Made by a program: the position numbers and the translations under genes. From an uncultured Candidatus Hydrogenedens sp. (lineage in GTDB: Bacteria > Desulfobacterota_D > UBA1144), in assembly GCA_902609885.1 (NCBI GenBank), contig CACLTT010000001.1:140723-204722 (forward strand): a stretch of 64,000 bases of DNA. Direction: 5' to 3'. The notes under the pieces were generated by a model. That model was given only the letters and a program-made list of their open reading frames with translations, ran no database searches and was not told the DNA's origin. Below, one piece after another: positions 44,324 to 54,855 of the stretch; the stretch's first letter is position 1, and each line of letters opens with the position of its first letter.

Positions 44324-45720
44324 TAGCTTTGACCTATTCCATTCAATCTTTGAGCTAATCTGTCAGCAAGTGCAGCTATTGTCAAAGTAGGATTAATTAC
44401 ACCAGATGTTGGAAAAACCGATGATCCAAGCAAATACAAATTGTCATAATTATGGTGTTTTAGGTTCACATCACAAACGCTATCTTCTCTATTTTTTCCT
44501 AGCTTAGTAGTCCCCATTATATGACCAGTTCCAAATGATCTTCGAAAAATATCATCATTTCTTATTTTTATCATACCAATTTTATTTTTCACAAGTAATT
44601 CTCCGAATTTTCTATGTGAGTTTAATGAGGACATTAAGTCTTTGGAAGAATAGCTGAATTCAACTCTAAATTTATTCTGCCCAACCCAATTTTTTTCATT
44701 TGTTAATTTTATACAGTTATGTAATTGTGGAAGAATTTCTCCTCTACTATGTATTAAGCCTAAAGATAATTTTTTATTCCATTGAGCAGATAAGAGTGAG
44801 ATTTCATCAAGGAAAGACTTTTGCATATGCTCTGTTTGATTAATTTGTTGAATTGAAGCTTGAAAATTTAAAAGTTCATTTTCGATTTTTAAATCTTTTG
44901 ATAGAGTAAAGCAGTTATAAAAATTATCCATTGGAACACTATGTTTCAAAATCTTTTCGTCAAAAATTATGTCTGCTGATGGCATAGTTTGAAAATGATC
45001 CATTAAATTCTTACCAACTAAACCTGATTCATTACCAATTGCAATATCACTTGTTGAACTCGGTTGCAATAAAATTTGTGCATTTCCAAGCGACCCTGCA
45101 GCAAGAACTATTTTTTGTTCTGGTTGAATAGGAATAATATCAGTTTTACCATTCTTGAAAACTTCGATTCCACTGATAATTTTTCTATTTTTTGTCAAAA
45201 ATTTAATAACATTTGATTCTTTTTCTAAGGTTATCTGTTTGTTTTTTTCAAATTTATTAGAATCTGTGAATCTTTTTGCTTTGGTTATTTTTATTGGTTT
45301 AAATTTTATATGATTAGAAAAATATTCTAGATTTTTTTCGTATTTATAGCTTTTGGTTTCATCAGAGTAATATTCGTATGCCTTCTTATAATGTGGCAAC
45401 ATTGAGTCATAATCAATATCCCAGCCACCCCTGAAGTTATTTTTTTCAAAATCTTCTCTTTCTAGGGTTCCTATCCATCCTTCCCATTTACGTGAGGTTC
45501 CTCCGTATGCTCGAACCCAATGATTTTGCCAATAGTTAGAATCGTGAGAGCCATATGAAGTATTTTCTGTTAACTTTCTATTCATTTCTGTTTCTTGATC
45601 GGATCCACCTTCAAGAACCAAGATTTTACTTTTTTTATTTTTTTCTAAAAAAGAATCAATTAAAGTTTGACTGGCATGGCTAGAACCAATTACTATTAAG
45701 GAATAATTTTTGTATATCAT
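44323..45720 (-). CDS. GMC-family oxidoreductase
   Basis: GGSDQETE, GGTSRKWEGW, AAGSLGNAQILL, GVINPTLTIAALADRLA. Confidence 0.85.
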   Translation of the reverse strand: MIYKNYSLIVIGSSHASQTLIDSFLEKNKKSKILVLEGGSDQETEMNRKLTENTSYGSHDSNYWQNHWVRAYGGTSRKWEGWIGTLEREDFEKNNFRGGWDIDYDSMLPHYKKAYEYYSDETKSYKYEKNLEYFSNHIKFKPIKITKAKRFTDSNKFEKNKQITLEKESNVIKFLTKNRKIISGIEVFKNGKTDIIPIQPEQKIVLAAGSLGNAQILLQPSSTSDIAIGNESGLVGKNLMDHFQTMPSADIIFDEKILKHSVPMDNFYNCFTLSKDLKIENELLNFQASIQQINQTEHMQKSFLDEISLLSAQWNKKLSLGLIHSRGEILPQLHNCIKLTNEKNWVGQNKFRVEFSYSSKDLMSSLNSHRKFGELLVKNKIGMIKIRNDDIFRRSFGTGHIMGTTKLGKNREDSVCDVNLKHHNYDNLYLLGSSVFPTSGVINPTLTIAALADRLAQRLNGIGQS

Positions 45721-45838
45721 ATAGGTTATTTAAGATTATACCTTTAAAAAATTCTTTTTTTTTATGTATAAAAATATTAATATAGCCTAGATTTTGCAAA
45801 TGAATATAATTGTTCATTTAACTTAGTGGAGATGAGTA

Positions 45839-46537
45839 TTGAAACTTTCGGTTGTTTTATTAGTGTTTAATGAAGAATTAAGTATTGAGAATGATATTGT
45901 TTCGATTTCAAAAAATATTCTTGATAATTATGATGATTCAGAACTAGTTATAGTAGAGGATTATAGCTCAGATAATACTTATGAATTATGTAAAAAATAC
46001 GAGTCTAAAAAAGTTAGAATATTAAGAGGTAAAAACAGATTAGGTTATAGAGAGTCATTAAAAACCGCAATTATAAATTCTAAATATGAGAATATTTTTT
46101 TCACCGAAAGTGGCACTAAATATAATTTTAATGAATTTTTGAATTTCTCAACTGGTTATAAAGAAGGAATAGTTTTTTCTGGATATAGAAGTCCAAGGCA
46201 TGATAATTTGTCTAGAAGACTATTAACAATTGGAATGAATTTCTTAGCAAGAGGATTCTTTAATTTCAAATTTAATGACATAGATAGTGGTTACAAGCTA
46301 GTATCAAAGGAGTTATACAAGAAATATTATATAGATAATTGGTTCTTTGATGATTTTGGATCAGCTGAAATGATTATCAGAATGAATGAAGATAAAATCA
46401 AAATTTTAGAGAAAAAAATTTCATATAACCAAAGGCCTGATGAGTCTAAACAGTTTTCATTTCTTAAAATTATCAGAAAAAGCAGCAAGCTTGTTCTCAA
46501 TTTAATAAAATTAAAAAGACATCTTAAAAACCTTTAG
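45839..46537 (+). CDS. Glycosyltransferase family 2
   Basis: KLSVVLLVFNEELSIE, VEDYSSDNTYE, DIDSGYKLVSKE; TTG start. Confidence 0.85.
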   Translation: MKLSVVLLVFNEELSIENDIVSISKNILDNYDDSELVIVEDYSSDNTYELCKKYESKKVRILRGKNRLGYRESLKTAIINSKYENIFFTESGTKYNFNEFLNFSTGYKEGIVFSGYRSPRHDNLSRRLLTIGMNFLARGFFNFKFNDIDSGYKLVSKELYKKYYIDNWFFDDFGSAEMIIRMNEDKIKILEKKISYNQRPDESKQFSFLKIIRKSSKLVLNLIKLKRHLKNL

Positions 46538-46541
46538 ACTA

Positions 46542-47477
46542 TTAAAGATTTAAACGGTTGAATATTTCATCTATAGCAAGTTCGACAGAATCATGAGATG
46601 ATAATTCAGGTCGCCAACCTAAATTATTTAGTTTATCAGTGTTAAACTTGAATTTTGGCACATCTCCAATCCATCCGTAATCATTTTCACCATAATTAAT
46701 TTTTATTTCATTATCGTATTTTTTAACAACTAACTCAGCAATTTCCTTTACTGTTATACCATCATCATTGTTTCCAATATTTATTATGTTTATATTTTCA
46801 TTACTTTTACTGTTAACAAAATTCATAGCACTTATAAGCTCTTTAACATGGAGATAGCTTTTCTTTTGGGTTCCATTTCCAAGTACATCCAAAAATCCAT
46901 TTAATTTTATTTTTTTAAAAAAATCTAAAATTACACCATGTGTTGCCGGTACTCCTACTACATTAGGAAATCGAAAAATATTTATATCTACTTCTTCTTT
47001 GAACCCAAAAGAACATAAGGCTGCTTCACTAGCAAGTTTCATTGAACCATAATTTGATATTGGTTTTAAAGGACCAAGAGATTCTTTTAAAGCTATATCC
47101 CAATCACCGTAAACAGCACTGGAAGATGCAAAATTAAATTTTTTTACTTTATATTTATTAGCAATTTTTATTGTATTTAAAGTAGTAATAAATGTATTCT
47201 CAAAATCTACATTAATGTTTTTAATACCTGATGGAATATCAGAATTTGCTGCGAAATGCCATATTTCATGAACTTCTTCACAATCTATTTCATCAAACAT
47301 TTTAAATTCATTCTTTAAATCAAATTCTATAACTTTTATTTTATCAGATGAAAAAGCTTCCCTTAATCCTAATGAAAAATTATCTATTATATAAATTTTA
47401 CCGTAATTTGAACTTAGAAGTTCTATAAAGTTCCTTCCAATAAATCCAGCACCACCAGTAATTAGAATATTATTCAT
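46542..47477 (-). CDS. NAD-dependent sugar epimerase/dehydratase
   Basis: ILITGGAGFIGRNF, SSSAVYGD, YGSMKLASE. Confidence 0.9.
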   Translation of the reverse strand: MNNILITGGAGFIGRNFIELLSSNYGKIYIIDNFSLGLREAFSSDKIKVIEFDLKNEFKMFDEIDCEEVHEIWHFAANSDIPSGIKNINVDFENTFITTLNTIKIANKYKVKKFNFASSSAVYGDWDIALKESLGPLKPISNYGSMKLASEAALCSFGFKEEVDINIFRFPNVVGVPATHGVILDFFKKIKLNGFLDVLGNGTQKKSYLHVKELISAMNFVNSKSNENINIINIGNNDDGITVKEIAELVVKKYDNEIKINYGENDYGWIGDVPKFKFNTDKLNNLGWRPELSSHDSVELAIDEIFNRLNL

Positions 47478-48042
47478 ATAATGGCTTAATGCTCTCCGAA
47501 CAGATAGATTTCATAACCAAGTGTCCAAATGATAAATGAAAATCCTCACAAATTTGCATATCCCATGATGGAAAATGAATAGAGAAATCAGATATTTTTA
47601 TAGCCTCACCACCATCATGTCCTAGTACGGCCAATGATAAGCATCCAATTTTCTTTGCACTATTTATAGCTTTAATTATATTTTTAGAGTTTCCACTGCC
47701 ACTGATTGCAATAAGTATGTCATCTTTTTGTGCCAACGATTCTAGTTGAAAAGAAAATGCATCATCGTATGAAAGGTCGTTCCCAATTGATGTAACCAAA
47801 CCAATATTATCATTTAAAGAGATTCCTTTTAATTGTTTACCAGTCTTTAAATAGTAGGATTTATTCCAATCTGTAACATAATGACTTGCTGTTAAGGCAC
47901 TTCCACCATTCCCACATACAAAAATATTTTTGTTATTTTCAATTTTTTCAACAATTATATTGATGGCTTTTTCTATTTCAGAAAAATCCACTTTTTCAAT
48001 AGCTTTGTGCATTGAGGCAAAATAATTTTCTATATTAATCAT
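47470..48042 (-). CDS. gmhA: SIS-domain sedoheptulose 7-phosphate isomerase
   Basis: VCGNGGSALTASHYVTDW, ISGSGNSKNI. Confidence 0.85.
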   Translation of the reverse strand: MINIENYFASMHKAIEKVDFSEIEKAINIIVEKIENNKNIFVCGNGGSALTASHYVTDWNKSYYLKTGKQLKGISLNDNIGLVTSIGNDLSYDDAFSFQLESLAQKDDILIAISGSGNSKNIIKAINSAKKIGCLSLAVLGHDGGEAIKISDFSIHFPSWDMQICEDFHLSFGHLVMKSICSESIKPLYE

Positions 48043-49037
48043 TTGATGTCCTTATAAATTATACCTGCACGATCATCAGTTAGATTCAACTTAACCTCAC
48101 GCAATTTTGAAAAATTATTTCTCAACTTGCTTCGAACATCTTCATTTCTAGTGATAAAAATCATAAATCCACCACCTCCCGCTCCAAGAAGCTTGCCACC
48201 AGTTGCACCACAAGAAATTGCCTCATCATATATTTGGTTTATGGCATCGTTCGAAATATTATTAGATAAGGTCTTTTTTAGGTTCCAATTTTCATTCAGA
48301 ATTTCTCCAAAATTTGAAATTTCTTTATTTTCCATTTCATTTTTCAAATCCCATACAAGCTTAACCATCTTCTTTAATGTTGTTAGATTATGATTTTTTT
48401 TCACATTATCATCTTGTTCTTTTAAAATATCATTCGAACTTCTATCACCACCAATATAAAAAGAAAGAATTGAATCATTTAGTTCTTTATGAAAATCATT
48501 GCTTAAATTCACTGGATGCACAGAAACTGTATCATTTGTATGAAATTCATAAACATTCATACCACCATATGCAGATGCATATTGGTCTTGTTTCCCAATT
48601 GGACTTCCTGACAATTCAATTTCAAGTTTACAAGCACTCTCTGCAAGTATTTGACTACTAACCTCTCTATCCAAGTAATTTAATAATGCATTATATAGTG
48701 CAACACTAAATGTACTTGAGGAACCTAAGCCTGAACCTGAGGATGGAATATCAGCTGATGAAACTATCTCAAGAGAATCTTGAATTTTTAGATCTAACAA
48801 TGCATTTCTAACCAATCCATGTTCTAGATCATTAACATTATCTACAATTTCCGTCTTTGAATAACTACACCTGATGCCTTTTTCAAAACGTGACTTTACT
48901 AGTATATAAATAAATTTATCAATGCTTGATGAGAGGACTGCACCACCATGATTCTTATAAAATGATGGGAAATCTGTACCTCCACCAACAAAAGACATAC
49001 GAAAAGGTGCTTTAGAAATAATCAAGTTTTTCTCCAA
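48039..49037 (-). CDS. hddA: GHMP kinase, D-glycero-D-manno-heptose 7-phosphate kinase-like
   Basis: APFRMSFVGGGTDFPSFY, SGSGLGSSSTFSVAL, GATGGKLLGAGGGGF. Confidence 0.85.
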   Translation of the reverse strand: MEKNLIISKAPFRMSFVGGGTDFPSFYKNHGGAVLSSSIDKFIYILVKSRFEKGIRCSYSKTEIVDNVNDLEHGLVRNALLDLKIQDSLEIVSSADIPSSGSGLGSSSTFSVALYNALLNYLDREVSSQILAESACKLEIELSGSPIGKQDQYASAYGGMNVYEFHTNDTVSVHPVNLSNDFHKELNDSILSFYIGGDRSSNDILKEQDDNVKKNHNLTTLKKMVKLVWDLKNEMENKEISNFGEILNENWNLKKTLSNNISNDAINQIYDEAISCGATGGKLLGAGGGGFMIFITRNEDVRSKLRNNFSKLREVKLNLTDDRAGIIYKDIK

Positions 49038-50328
49038 TGAAATTATATATTGAAGTTAAGGAATTGCTAATTCTTACATCATGTTTTATATCAGATATGT
49101 CCATTTTATTATCCTCATTTAATAGAATAGGTTTAACACCAGCAGCTATAGCGGCCTCAATATCTCTTATGTTATCCCCAATGAGCCAAGAGCTATTAAC
49201 ATCAATATTAAAATCTTTAACTGCTTGGTTAATTAGCCCTGGCTTTGGTTTTCGACAATCACAATCTATTTTTAATTCTTTAATTTCACCTTCATATCCT
49301 GAGTCAGGGTGATGTGGGCAGTAATATATAGCATCAAGATATACATTCTGAAAACCTAATTCCATTTCCATTTTGTTGTGAATATTTGTTAAACCTTTGA
49401 TGTCTAGCTCACCCCTTGCTATTACAGGCTGATTTGTAACTACTATAGATAAAAATCCAGAATTGTTTATGCATTTTAATATTTTAATAATCTCAGGTCT
49501 AAGACTAAATTGATTAACATCAGATAGATGCCCCTTTTCAAAATTGATAATACCGTCTCTATCTAAAAAAATACATTTCCTTTTTACTTTTTTACTTAAA
49601 AGTTTGTGTATACCCTTTGAAGTATGATTATTTACAGTTTCATATCTTTTAGGGGTTCCCATATCTTTGATATATTCAGAGGATATATATCCACGAATTG
49701 ATTGATTGTTATTGATAAGATTAGGAATTAAATCTTTTGAGATGTCCACAATGCCATTGCTAAGGAAATCCTTTGATTTAAATGCAGATTTTTCGGTGAA
49801 ATAAAGTGCAGCATTTGTAAGATTTCTATGATATTCAGATTTCTCATTTTTTAACCTAAATATTTCAGTAATTTTATTTTCTGTATTTATCTTAACTAAA
49901 TCGGAATCCTCAGGATGAGATGAAGGATGAACAAAGCTTATCATTTTATCATCCTTTTTTTTAAACTTTTTAAAAGAATTTAAATCAATATCAAAAAAAG
50001 TATCACCATAAATTATATAGAATTGGTCTTGAAGAAGATGTAAATTATCAAAAATTGCCCCTGCGGTTCCTCTTGGCTTTTCTTCTATTGAATAAATTAT
50101 ATTTAATCCATAAGCTTTTCCATCTTTAAAATAATCTTGAATAACATCATGATTATGGTGTAAAAGTAAAAGTACTGATTTTATACCATTGTCTTTTAAG
50201 GACATCAGAATCCACTCTAGAAGAGGCTTCTTGTTTATCGAAGCCATCGGCTTAGGTAAATCTTTTCCGATTATTTTCTCTAATCTACTTCCAAATCCAC
50301 CAGCAAGAACTACAGCTTCACATAACAT
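49012..50328 (-). CDS. Bifunctional heptose-1-P nucleotidyltransferase / heptose bisphosphate phosphatase
   Basis: N-terminal VVLAGGFGSRLEKIIGKDLPKPMASI; C-terminal FLDRDGIINFEKGHL, CPHHPDSGYEGE, CDCRKPKPGL, GDNIRDIEAA (GmhB-like HAD). Confidence 0.88.
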   Translation of the reverse strand: MLCEAVVLAGGFGSRLEKIIGKDLPKPMASINKKPLLEWILMSLKDNGIKSVLLLLHHNHDVIQDYFKDGKAYGLNIIYSIEEKPRGTAGAIFDNLHLLQDQFYIIYGDTFFDIDLNSFKKFKKKDDKMISFVHPSSHPEDSDLVKINTENKITEIFRLKNEKSEYHRNLTNAALYFTEKSAFKSKDFLSNGIVDISKDLIPNLINNNQSIRGYISSEYIKDMGTPKRYETVNNHTSKGIHKLLSKKVKRKCIFLDRDGIINFEKGHLSDVNQFSLRPEIIKILKCINNSGFLSIVVTNQPVIARGELDIKGLTNIHNKMEMELGFQNVYLDAIYYCPHHPDSGYEGEIKELKIDCDCRKPKPGLINQAVKDFNIDVNSSWLIGDNIRDIEAAIAAGVKPILLNEDNKMDISDIKHDVRISNSLTSIYNFIGEKLDYF

Positions 50329-51623
50329 TATTTATCCTCATTAAGTGTTTTGGATAATTCTAGAGCATTTTTAACAACCCCATCCGTATTTAAATATTCA
50401 AATTGAGCAAACCTTCCCAAATTATAAATTTTATTTTTATGAAAAAAATTAAGGACTTTATCTGTATTTTTTCTATGATTTAAATCATAAATAACATAAG
50501 CATATTTTTCATATTTAATTTGTGTGTCTAAAACATTATCCTTATGGTCTATTAGTCCTTCATTAACTAAGCCATTAATAACCTCTTTCGTTATATCTTC
50601 TTTAGATAGGGATGCTATATAACTACCAGGCCTGAATGTAACTTCAGCCATTAATGTTGTTCTGTCACCTAAATTATAATTTTTGCCAAGGAAGTCTAAC
50701 TTTGATAGTCTATGAAAAATTGTTTCTTTATTAGGGACATATAGAGCAAAATTATCCCCTAAATTATCTTTATTAACTTGAATCATCACTATATAAATAG
50801 AATTAAATTTTAATTCATTAAGAGCTAATAGAATATCCTCAGGTAAGGTAAAATACTTTGAAAATTCATGTATTGGAGCTGTATTGATAAGATTATTTGC
50901 TTCAAATTCCCCATTATTAGTTTTAACAATCCATGAGTTATCAGCTTTGACTATTTCTTGAACCTCAATATCAGTTAAAACCTGGTTGTCTTTAGATAAA
51001 TTGAGTTTTTCATAGGCATCAATTAGGCTTTGAAAGCCACCCTTGTTAGGATAGTGAAAAAAAAGTTGATGAAGATATCCCTCTGTCTCTTCTCCATTAG
51101 CAGATTTTATGACGTCTTCTTTTGGTGGTTTAGGTATCCTTTCAACCATTTGAGTATCCATGAAGCCAGGGTCATATTTCCATATCTTTTCATTATAAGG
51201 TTGTAAATATAATCTTGTAATTCCTTCACCAAATGTTTTTAGGAAAAATTGAAGCATATTAGTGGAATTATAATTTTCATAAGGGTTATTTAAAAATTCT
51301 TGTAGGCAATAATTCTTGTCTTCTTCATTAAGGCTGGACAAATCATTCTCGAATGGATATTTGATAAAATTATTTTTAAAGAAAATCTTATTAGATCTTT
51401 TGATTTTATTTGTTCTAATAATTTCTGTATGAAGTTTTAAGATTTCCTCATGTTTGGAAAAAATTATATGTGGACCTATGTCATAGCTTACACCATTAAA
51501 ATCATAGCTTCTTGATAGTCCACCAAGTGTTGAATTTTTCTCTAATATAGTTGCTTTATTGTTAATGAAGTATCCAAAAGATAAACCAGCAATTCCTCCT
51601 CCTATAACAATAAAATCTTTCAT
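50328..51623 (-). CDS. FAD-dependent amine-oxidase/UDP-galactopyranose mutase-like protein
   Basis: FIVIGGGIAGLSFGYF, GGLSRSYDFNGVSYDIGPHIIF. Confidence 0.75.
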   Translation of the reverse strand: MKDFIVIGGGIAGLSFGYFINNKATILEKNSTLGGLSRSYDFNGVSYDIGPHIIFSKHEEILKLHTEIIRTNKIKRSNKIFFKNNFIKYPFENDLSSLNEEDKNYCLQEFLNNPYENYNSTNMLQFFLKTFGEGITRLYLQPYNEKIWKYDPGFMDTQMVERIPKPPKEDVIKSANGEETEGYLHQLFFHYPNKGGFQSLIDAYEKLNLSKDNQVLTDIEVQEIVKADNSWIVKTNNGEFEANNLINTAPIHEFSKYFTLPEDILLALNELKFNSIYIVMIQVNKDNLGDNFALYVPNKETIFHRLSKLDFLGKNYNLGDRTTLMAEVTFRPGSYIASLSKEDITKEVINGLVNEGLIDHKDNVLDTQIKYEKYAYVIYDLNHRKNTDKVLNFFHKNKIYNLGRFAQFEYLNTDGVVKNALELSKTLNEDK

Positions 51624-51768
51624 TCAAAATCTACAAAAATTAATTTTTACAATGTTACATAAATTTTAAGTAATATACCAACTAATTTGGGATTTAAATA
51701 GCTACAACTATTTCCTTGTTGTTTAATGATACAAATTATTGTATAAACAATATCTAACTGGTCAGTAT

Positions 51769-52173
51769 TGTATGTTTTCTAAAAATATCCCGTTAATTGA
51801 TTTTATAAGAATTCTTTTTAATAAGTCTATAGTAAGATATTTTTTTATTGGTGGAATAAACACCATGCTTAGCTTTTTATCTTTTAGTGTTTTGTATTAT
51901 ATTGGATTTCATTATATTATAGCTGCATTTCTTAATTTAGTTATTGGTGTTTCAATAAGCTACTATAACCATAGAAGGTTTACTTTTAAAAAGAACTTTG
52001 ATTATTTGGAAAAGTTTGTACCTATTTGTCTTGTATATTTTTTTCTAAATAGTATTTTGTTAAAAATTAGCGATGATGCAGGTTTCAATATATATTTAGC
52101 ATATTTACTTATATTATTACCGACTAGTATTATTAATTATTTTGTGCTTAAACTTTTTGTTTTTAAGGATTAG
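51769..52173 (+). CDS. GtrA-like membrane protein
   Basis: RYFFIGGINTMLSF, NHRRFTF, ~4 TM segments; the in-frame ATG near 51769 is the likely start. Confidence 0.75.
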   Translation, partial: CMFSKNIPLIDFIRILFNKSIVRYFFIGGINTMLSFLSFSVLYYIGFHYIIAAFLNLVIGVSISYYNHRRFTFKKNFDYLEKFVPICLVYFFLNSILLKISDDAGFNIYLAYLLILLPTSIINYFVLKLFVFKD

Positions 52174-53845
52174 ACACTCTTTTAAAAACTGAAATTAATT
52201 TCCCTTTTTCCTGTAAGATATAGTCGTTTTCAATGATTTCACCTGCAAATTCTTTAAGATTATAAACATACATAACTTTATAATAAAAATTCTCAGAGAT
52301 TTTGGAATAATAATCAAGACTTAGACCTATATTTTCCGAGTTCCCATATAATATGTTGTCAACATAGATGTATTTTGGTTTTAATTGCTCAAACTGCTCT
52401 TTCTGTCTTATCTCATTTTTTCTGTGAACAAATTGAACACCCAGCTGAGGATACTTGTTTGTATTTTCGTAATCACAAACAAATGGAAGATAGCTATCAT
52501 GCAAAGAAATAAGGTTAACTTTTCCATCGATTGAATACTTATTAAAAAGGTTGCAAGAGTTTTCTATAAAAATGGGATTAATACTCGATTTAATTTGAGC
52601 ATTTGGCAGGTCCCATTCAAAGACTTTTGCTCTTTTTGAGATGGTTTCATAGTTAATTTTAGTATTATTTTCAAATTTGTACACTGTAAGCAAGAATATG
52701 ATTCCTAAGACAATTCCAAATGAAATAACCTCATATCCTAATTCAATTTTTTTTATCATAATTATCTTATTAAAACAAAAGAAAAAAATTAACCCCCAAA
52801 CCCACATTAATGGCACTAGGTGATTATATACAGGTTGCCAAAGATAATAAAAAAAGGATAAAAACGAGAAAAAACATAAACCGGTAATAAATTTCCTTTC
52901 TTTTATTTGATCTTCAAACAAATCAATTGCAAATAGAATAAAACAACCAAATATTGCTATAACAAAAAGACTATCTAAGTCTAATCTAGGGCCTAGAAAA
53001 ATACCAAACTCATAAAAAGATTCCCCATCACTAGTAAAAACAAATGTAAATAAGAGTATAAATATTAATGTCGGGATTGTTGATATGATAATTTTATAAT
53101 CAATTTTTTTGTATTTAATCTTTTCAATGATTTGTGTTAGCCATATCGAAAATATAAAGAAGCCTGTAAATTCAAGACTAAAGAACGCAGAGGCTAAACC
53201 AGCAATGGTTAAAAAAGCAAAATTCTTATTATTGCTTGATTGGCAATATTTGAAATAAAACATAACCAATAATGGAAAAAATACTTGTCTGAAGGGTGTT
53301 ATTGTAGGGGTAAGATAGTATTGCCAGAATCCTAGTGAAAATAATAATATTAAAATACTGATTGAGAAATAAAGGAATAAAAGCCTGTTTTTTATGATAC
53401 TGAGATAGCATATTGCAAGGTTTATATAAAAAAGAATATTTAGATATCCTAGAGTTTTAAAATAACTTTGAAAACTCAAGCTTCCATAAAAAAATTCAGA
53501 AAAATATTTAACAAAATAAGATGTCCCCATGCCATATAAATGATTTACGCTTTCAACACCTTTAATTAATGAATAAGCTGAATTTATGAGATACATATGA
53601 TGGTGGAAAAATAACCCTTCCATGCTTTTATAGCCTAGCAATACATGAAGTTGATGAATTGACATGTCATATCCAGATGAAACTTTTTGACCTTCCGAAG
53701 TGTAATCTGGTATGTCTAAAAATTCATTGACGACAAAGAAGGATTCGGAATCTAAAATGAAACTAAGCTTAAGAATACCAAATATGAAGAGTGTTAAGCC
53801 TAATCCCAAGCCAATTGTATCGACTATATTTATTTTATTTCGCAT
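52163..53845 (-). CDS. Multi-TM membrane protein, GT-C-like glycosyltransferase
   Basis: Many hydrophobic segments and a C-terminal soluble domain; no family motif secured. Confidence 0.5.
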   Translation of the reverse strand: MRNKINIVDTIGLGLGLTLFIFGILKLSFILDSESFFVVNEFLDIPDYTSEGQKVSSGYDMSIHQLHVLLGYKSMEGLFFHHHMYLINSAYSLIKGVESVNHLYGMGTSYFVKYFSEFFYGSLSFQSYFKTLGYLNILFYINLAICYLSIIKNRLLFLYFSISILILLFSLGFWQYYLTPTITPFRQVFFPLLVMFYFKYCQSSNNKNFAFLTIAGLASAFFSLEFTGFFIFSIWLTQIIEKIKYKKIDYKIIISTIPTLIFILLFTFVFTSDGESFYEFGIFLGPRLDLDSLFVIAIFGCFILFAIDLFEDQIKERKFITGLCFFSFLSFFYYLWQPVYNHLVPLMWVWGLIFFFCFNKIIMIKKIELGYEVISFGIVLGIIFLLTVYKFENNTKINYETISKRAKVFEWDLPNAQIKSSINPIFIENSCNLFNKYSIDGKVNLISLHDSYLPFVCDYENTNKYPQLGVQFVHRKNEIRQKEQFEQLKPKYIYVDNILYGNSENIGLSLDYYSKISENFYYKVMYVYNLKEFAGEIIENDYILQEKGKLISVFKRVSNP

Positions 53846-54797
53846 AATTAATTTTTTTTAATATTATGTATAAGAAATAGCAAAATATTAATCCAGATAA
53901 CACATAAATACTTTTAGAATTAATTTGAAGAGTTATAGCTATAACTATAAACAATTTTATATAAACATAATGTATTTTTTTAACACCTGAATTGATTTTA
54001 TCTTTAAATAAAATAAAAACCAATCCCATAATACATACTGAAACAAAGAAAAATACATCAATAAGTTTATTTAAAGTAGCACGATGATCAATCCAAAATT
54101 CAAAGTATCCAGAGCCAGAACCCTTAGGAAGGAAAATTTTCTCATAGGCTTTAAGTAAAGAGAAGATCAAGATTGAAAATAAATAAAAATTTAAATATTT
54201 GTTTACACGCTCCAAGCTGAATATCTTTTTTTCACTAATAGATTTTTTTGATTTTATAAAATTTTTATCAATAAATATTATTAAGCTCCACAGTGGCAAT
54301 ATCCCAAGAATGAGAGCTAAAAAACAATAGCCATAACTTATATCTTGATTATATGAGGAGCGAACCACTCCAATTAATTCTTTATTATTATCAAATATAG
54401 GAATTTGATTTATATAAGTTTTAATATAGGTTGGGAAGCCTAAAAATTTCCTTCTTTCATAAATTGGATGCTCATAATTTTTTCTATATCCTTCAATAAT
54501 CTTGTTATCCTTGATGGTTTTCCACCTCATTTTTTTGAGTCCGACGGATTTTATTTCTTTTGTTTTTATAAAAGATGTTTTTATTTCAAGAAAATCCATA
54601 AATTCAGGGTAGTTTCTAGTGGTAAAAAGGTTAGAACATTCTTCAGTAATTTCTTTTCCACAAAGTGTGTAGAGGTTTCCAACCTCGTCTAAGGTCAGAA
54701 TTTTAGCATAAGTTTTTGCCTCATATCTTAATGCTTTCGTCGCACCGTAAGAGATGAAAATTATAATTAAAAGATAAATAATATATCTGAATATCAT
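53835..54797 (-). CDS. Membrane protein with extracytoplasmic Cache-like domain and TM bundle
   Basis: N-terminal TM, ~120-aa soluble segment ending IPIFDNNKELIGVVRSSYN, then several TMs. Confidence 0.45.
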   Translation of the reverse strand: MIFRYIIYLLIIIFISYGATKALRYEAKTYAKILTLDEVGNLYTLCGKEITEECSNLFTTRNYPEFMDFLEIKTSFIKTKEIKSVGLKKMRWKTIKDNKIIEGYRKNYEHPIYERRKFLGFPTYIKTYINQIPIFDNNKELIGVVRSSYNQDISYGYCFLALILGILPLWSLIIFIDKNFIKSKKSISEKKIFSLERVNKYLNFYLFSILIFSLLKAYEKIFLPKGSGSGYFEFWIDHRATLNKLIDVFFFVSVCIMGLVFILFKDKINSGVKKIHYVYIKLFIVIAITLQINSKSIYVLSGLIFCYFLYIILKKINYAK

Positions 54798-54855
54798 TAT
54801 TGAACTTAATAATAAACTTTTTTTAAGGATTTAACATTGATTTTTTATAATCAAC

